From Chthoniobacterales bacterium (GTDB lineage: Bacteria > Verrucomicrobiota > Verrucomicrobiia > Chthoniobacterales > UBA10450): a DNA stretch of 6,493 bases. How positions within the stretch are numbered: position 1 is the first letter of the stretch; each line of letters opens with the position of its first letter. Below the pieces are notes generated by a model. That model saw only the letters and a program-made list of their open reading frames with translations, did not search any database and was not told the origin of the DNA. Made by a program: the position numbers and the translations under genes. This document shows, one piece after another, positions 5,767 to 6,493 of the stretch. Location of the stretch: contig JAICXG010000160.1 in NCBI GenBank assembly GCA_025980625.1, forward strand, positions 1-6,493, written 5' to 3'.

Positions 5767-6342
5767 ATGCAAACCGCCAACACTAACCCGACCGTCAAAG
5801 TCACCGGCCGCCATCTCGCGATCACGCCCGCGATCAACGATTACGCGACGCGCAAGATCGAGGGATTGCACCTCGATTATCCCAAGATCATCGAGGCGCA
5901 CGTGATCGTCGGGGTCGAGAAATACCGGCATCGCGCCGAGGTCGTGCTTATCTGTTCCAACCACATCACCATCGAAGCCTGCGAAGAAACCGACGACCTT
6001 TACGTCGCAATCGACGCCGTCATGGACAAGATCGCGCGCCAAATGCGCAAATACAAAACCCGCCTTCTTCGTCGCCACCGTCCGCGCAAGAATGACGTGC
6101 GGCATCTCGAAGAGCAGGTGCTCCACCCCGAACCGATTGAGATGGACGAACACCACGAGCACACCGTGGTGCGGACGGAGCGCTATCCCGTAAAGCCAAT
6201 GTATGTCGATGAAGCCGTCTTGCAGCTGGAGATGTCGACCCGGCAGTTTCTTGTCTTCATGAACGCGCGCAATTCGCGCGTCAACGTCCTCTACCGCCGC
6301 AAAAGTGGCGATTTCGGATTGATCGAGCCGTCGTTAGGCTGA
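5767..6342 (+). CDS. hpf: Long-form ribosome hibernation promoting factor (HPF)
   Basis: HPF binds the 30S decoding region and, in its long form, dimerises 70S ribosomes into inactive 100S particles under starvation or in stationary phase. The 191-residue product has the N-terminal S30AE domain (about 8-104: VKVTGRHLAITPAINDYATR, later DDLYVAIDAVMDKIARQMRK), a charged linker with several His (105-133), and the C-terminal dimerisation domain (134-188: VVRTERYPVKPM, then FLVFMNARNSRVNVLYRRK and GDFGLIEP). The C-terminal domain separates it from short HPF and YfiA, which lack it. It lies 12 bases after lptB with a good ribosome site, so it is probably co-transcribed with the lpt genes. In E. coli rpoN stands between lptB and hpf; it is absent here. 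The call is firm. Confidence 0.96.
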   Translation: MQTANTNPTVKVTGRHLAITPAINDYATRKIEGLHLDYPKIIEAHVIVGVEKYRHRAEVVLICSNHITIEACEETDDLYVAIDAVMDKIARQMRKYKTRLLRRHRPRKNDVRHLEEQVLHPEPIEMDEHHEHTVVRTERYPVKPMYVDEAVLQLEMSTRQFLVFMNARNSRVNVLYRRKSGDFGLIEPSLG

Positions 6343-6493
6343 GACCACTCGGACTGTCACCAAGCACCGCGACTGCGCGAGTATAGCGGCAGGCGTGCAG
6401 CCCCGCCGGTAACGAGTGAAAGGACCCGCCGATCCTCGAAGCCGCCGGGACAAGAGCGCCGATGCTCCTTAACCCGAGCACCCGTGTCGAGCC
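6343..6493 (+). other. Gene-free tail after hpf with two possible RNA stem-loops
   Basis: No supported gene lies here. Two foldable elements are visible. The first is CGGC/GCCG (6387-6390 with 6405-6408) enclosing GGC/GCC (6392-6394 with 6400-6402) around the loop GTGCA. The second is CGGG/CCCG (6446-6449 with 6473-6476) enclosing GAGC/GCTC (6454-6457 with 6464-6467). Neither is followed by a T-run, so these are not classical terminators. The stretch may be the operon's 3' untranslated region or the structured leader of a gene beyond the window. I compared it by eye with several common riboswitches, RNase P RNA, tmRNA and SRP RNA and recognised none. Confidence 0.35.

Larger units (their letters stand above)
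2097..6339. repeat. Dispersed heptamer GTTAGGC (mostly TYGTTAGGC), nine copies
   Basis: Exact copies on the plus strand start at 2099, 2756, 3080, 3220, 4519, 5188 and 6333. Copies on the minus strand (read as GCCTAAC on plus) are at 3274-3280 and 5462-5468. In eight of nine the two preceding bases are T then C or T; a tenth near copy (TCGTTAGGA, minus strand) lies around 2997-3005. All are inside genes, but in different reading frames: TTA-GGC five times, GTT-AGG twice, and two different frames for the reverse copies. Shared protein motifs therefore do not explain them. A rough composition-based estimate expects fewer than one copy in this length. None was seen in positions 1-2000. Confidence 0.75.

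Noticed and set aside
5479..6162. Long minus-strand open frame of 227 codons opposite lptB and hpf
   Set aside because: Both plus-strand genes are unmistakable by motifs; the antisense frame stays open because of GC-rich codon bias.
6281..6481. Minus-strand 66-codon open frame at the right end
   Set aside because: It runs into hpf on the opposite strand and has no family features or ribosome site.

Overview
The window looks like chromosomal DNA of a GC-rich, didermic (LPS-making) bacterium. The best guess is a member of the PVC superphylum, probably Verrucomicrobiota. That guess rests on two points of inference: a GreA-type factor carrying a very long N-terminal extension, a layout I know from Chlamydia and relatives, and Lpt proteins with Ser/Pro/Thr-rich linkers. 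No phylogenetic test was possible here.

Layout. Positions 912 to 1 (minus strand, running off the left edge) hold a TerC/Alx-family integral membrane protein. A spacer of about 100 bases separates it from a divergent plus-strand gene (1017-2900). That gene encodes a 627-residue protein whose C-terminal quarter is a complete GreA/GreB transcript-cleavage factor. After a short gap with a weak terminator-like hairpin comes a tight plus-strand cluster: kdsA (2990-3802), lptC (3786-4325), lptA (4322-4963), lptB (4960-5754) and long-form hpf (5767-6342). The Lpt genes overlap by 17, 4 and 4 bases and hpf follows after 12 bases, so the five genes are very likely one operon. The last 151 bases hold no gene I can support but contain two possible RNA stem-loops.

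How the genes work together. KdsA makes Kdo-8-phosphate, the precursor of the inner-core sugar Kdo. LptB is the cytoplasmic ATPase of the LPS extractor, LptC its inner-membrane partner, and LptA the periplasmic bridge carrying LPS towards the outer membrane. LptF, LptG, LptD and LptE are not in the window. Hpf dimerises ribosomes in stationary phase. The order lptC-lptA-lptB-(rpoN)-hpf is the one known from E. coli, but here rpoN is absent and kdsA sits where E. coli has kdsD and kdsC.

No CRISPR array, insertion sequence, phage gene, tRNA or rRNA is visible, and I see no wholly new multi-gene system. The least explained signals are: a heptamer, GTTAGGC (usually TYGTTAGGC), occurring nine times inside genes in several reading frames and on both strands; a perfect 10-bp hairpin across the kdsA/lptC junction; the large GreA extension; and the structured tail after hpf.
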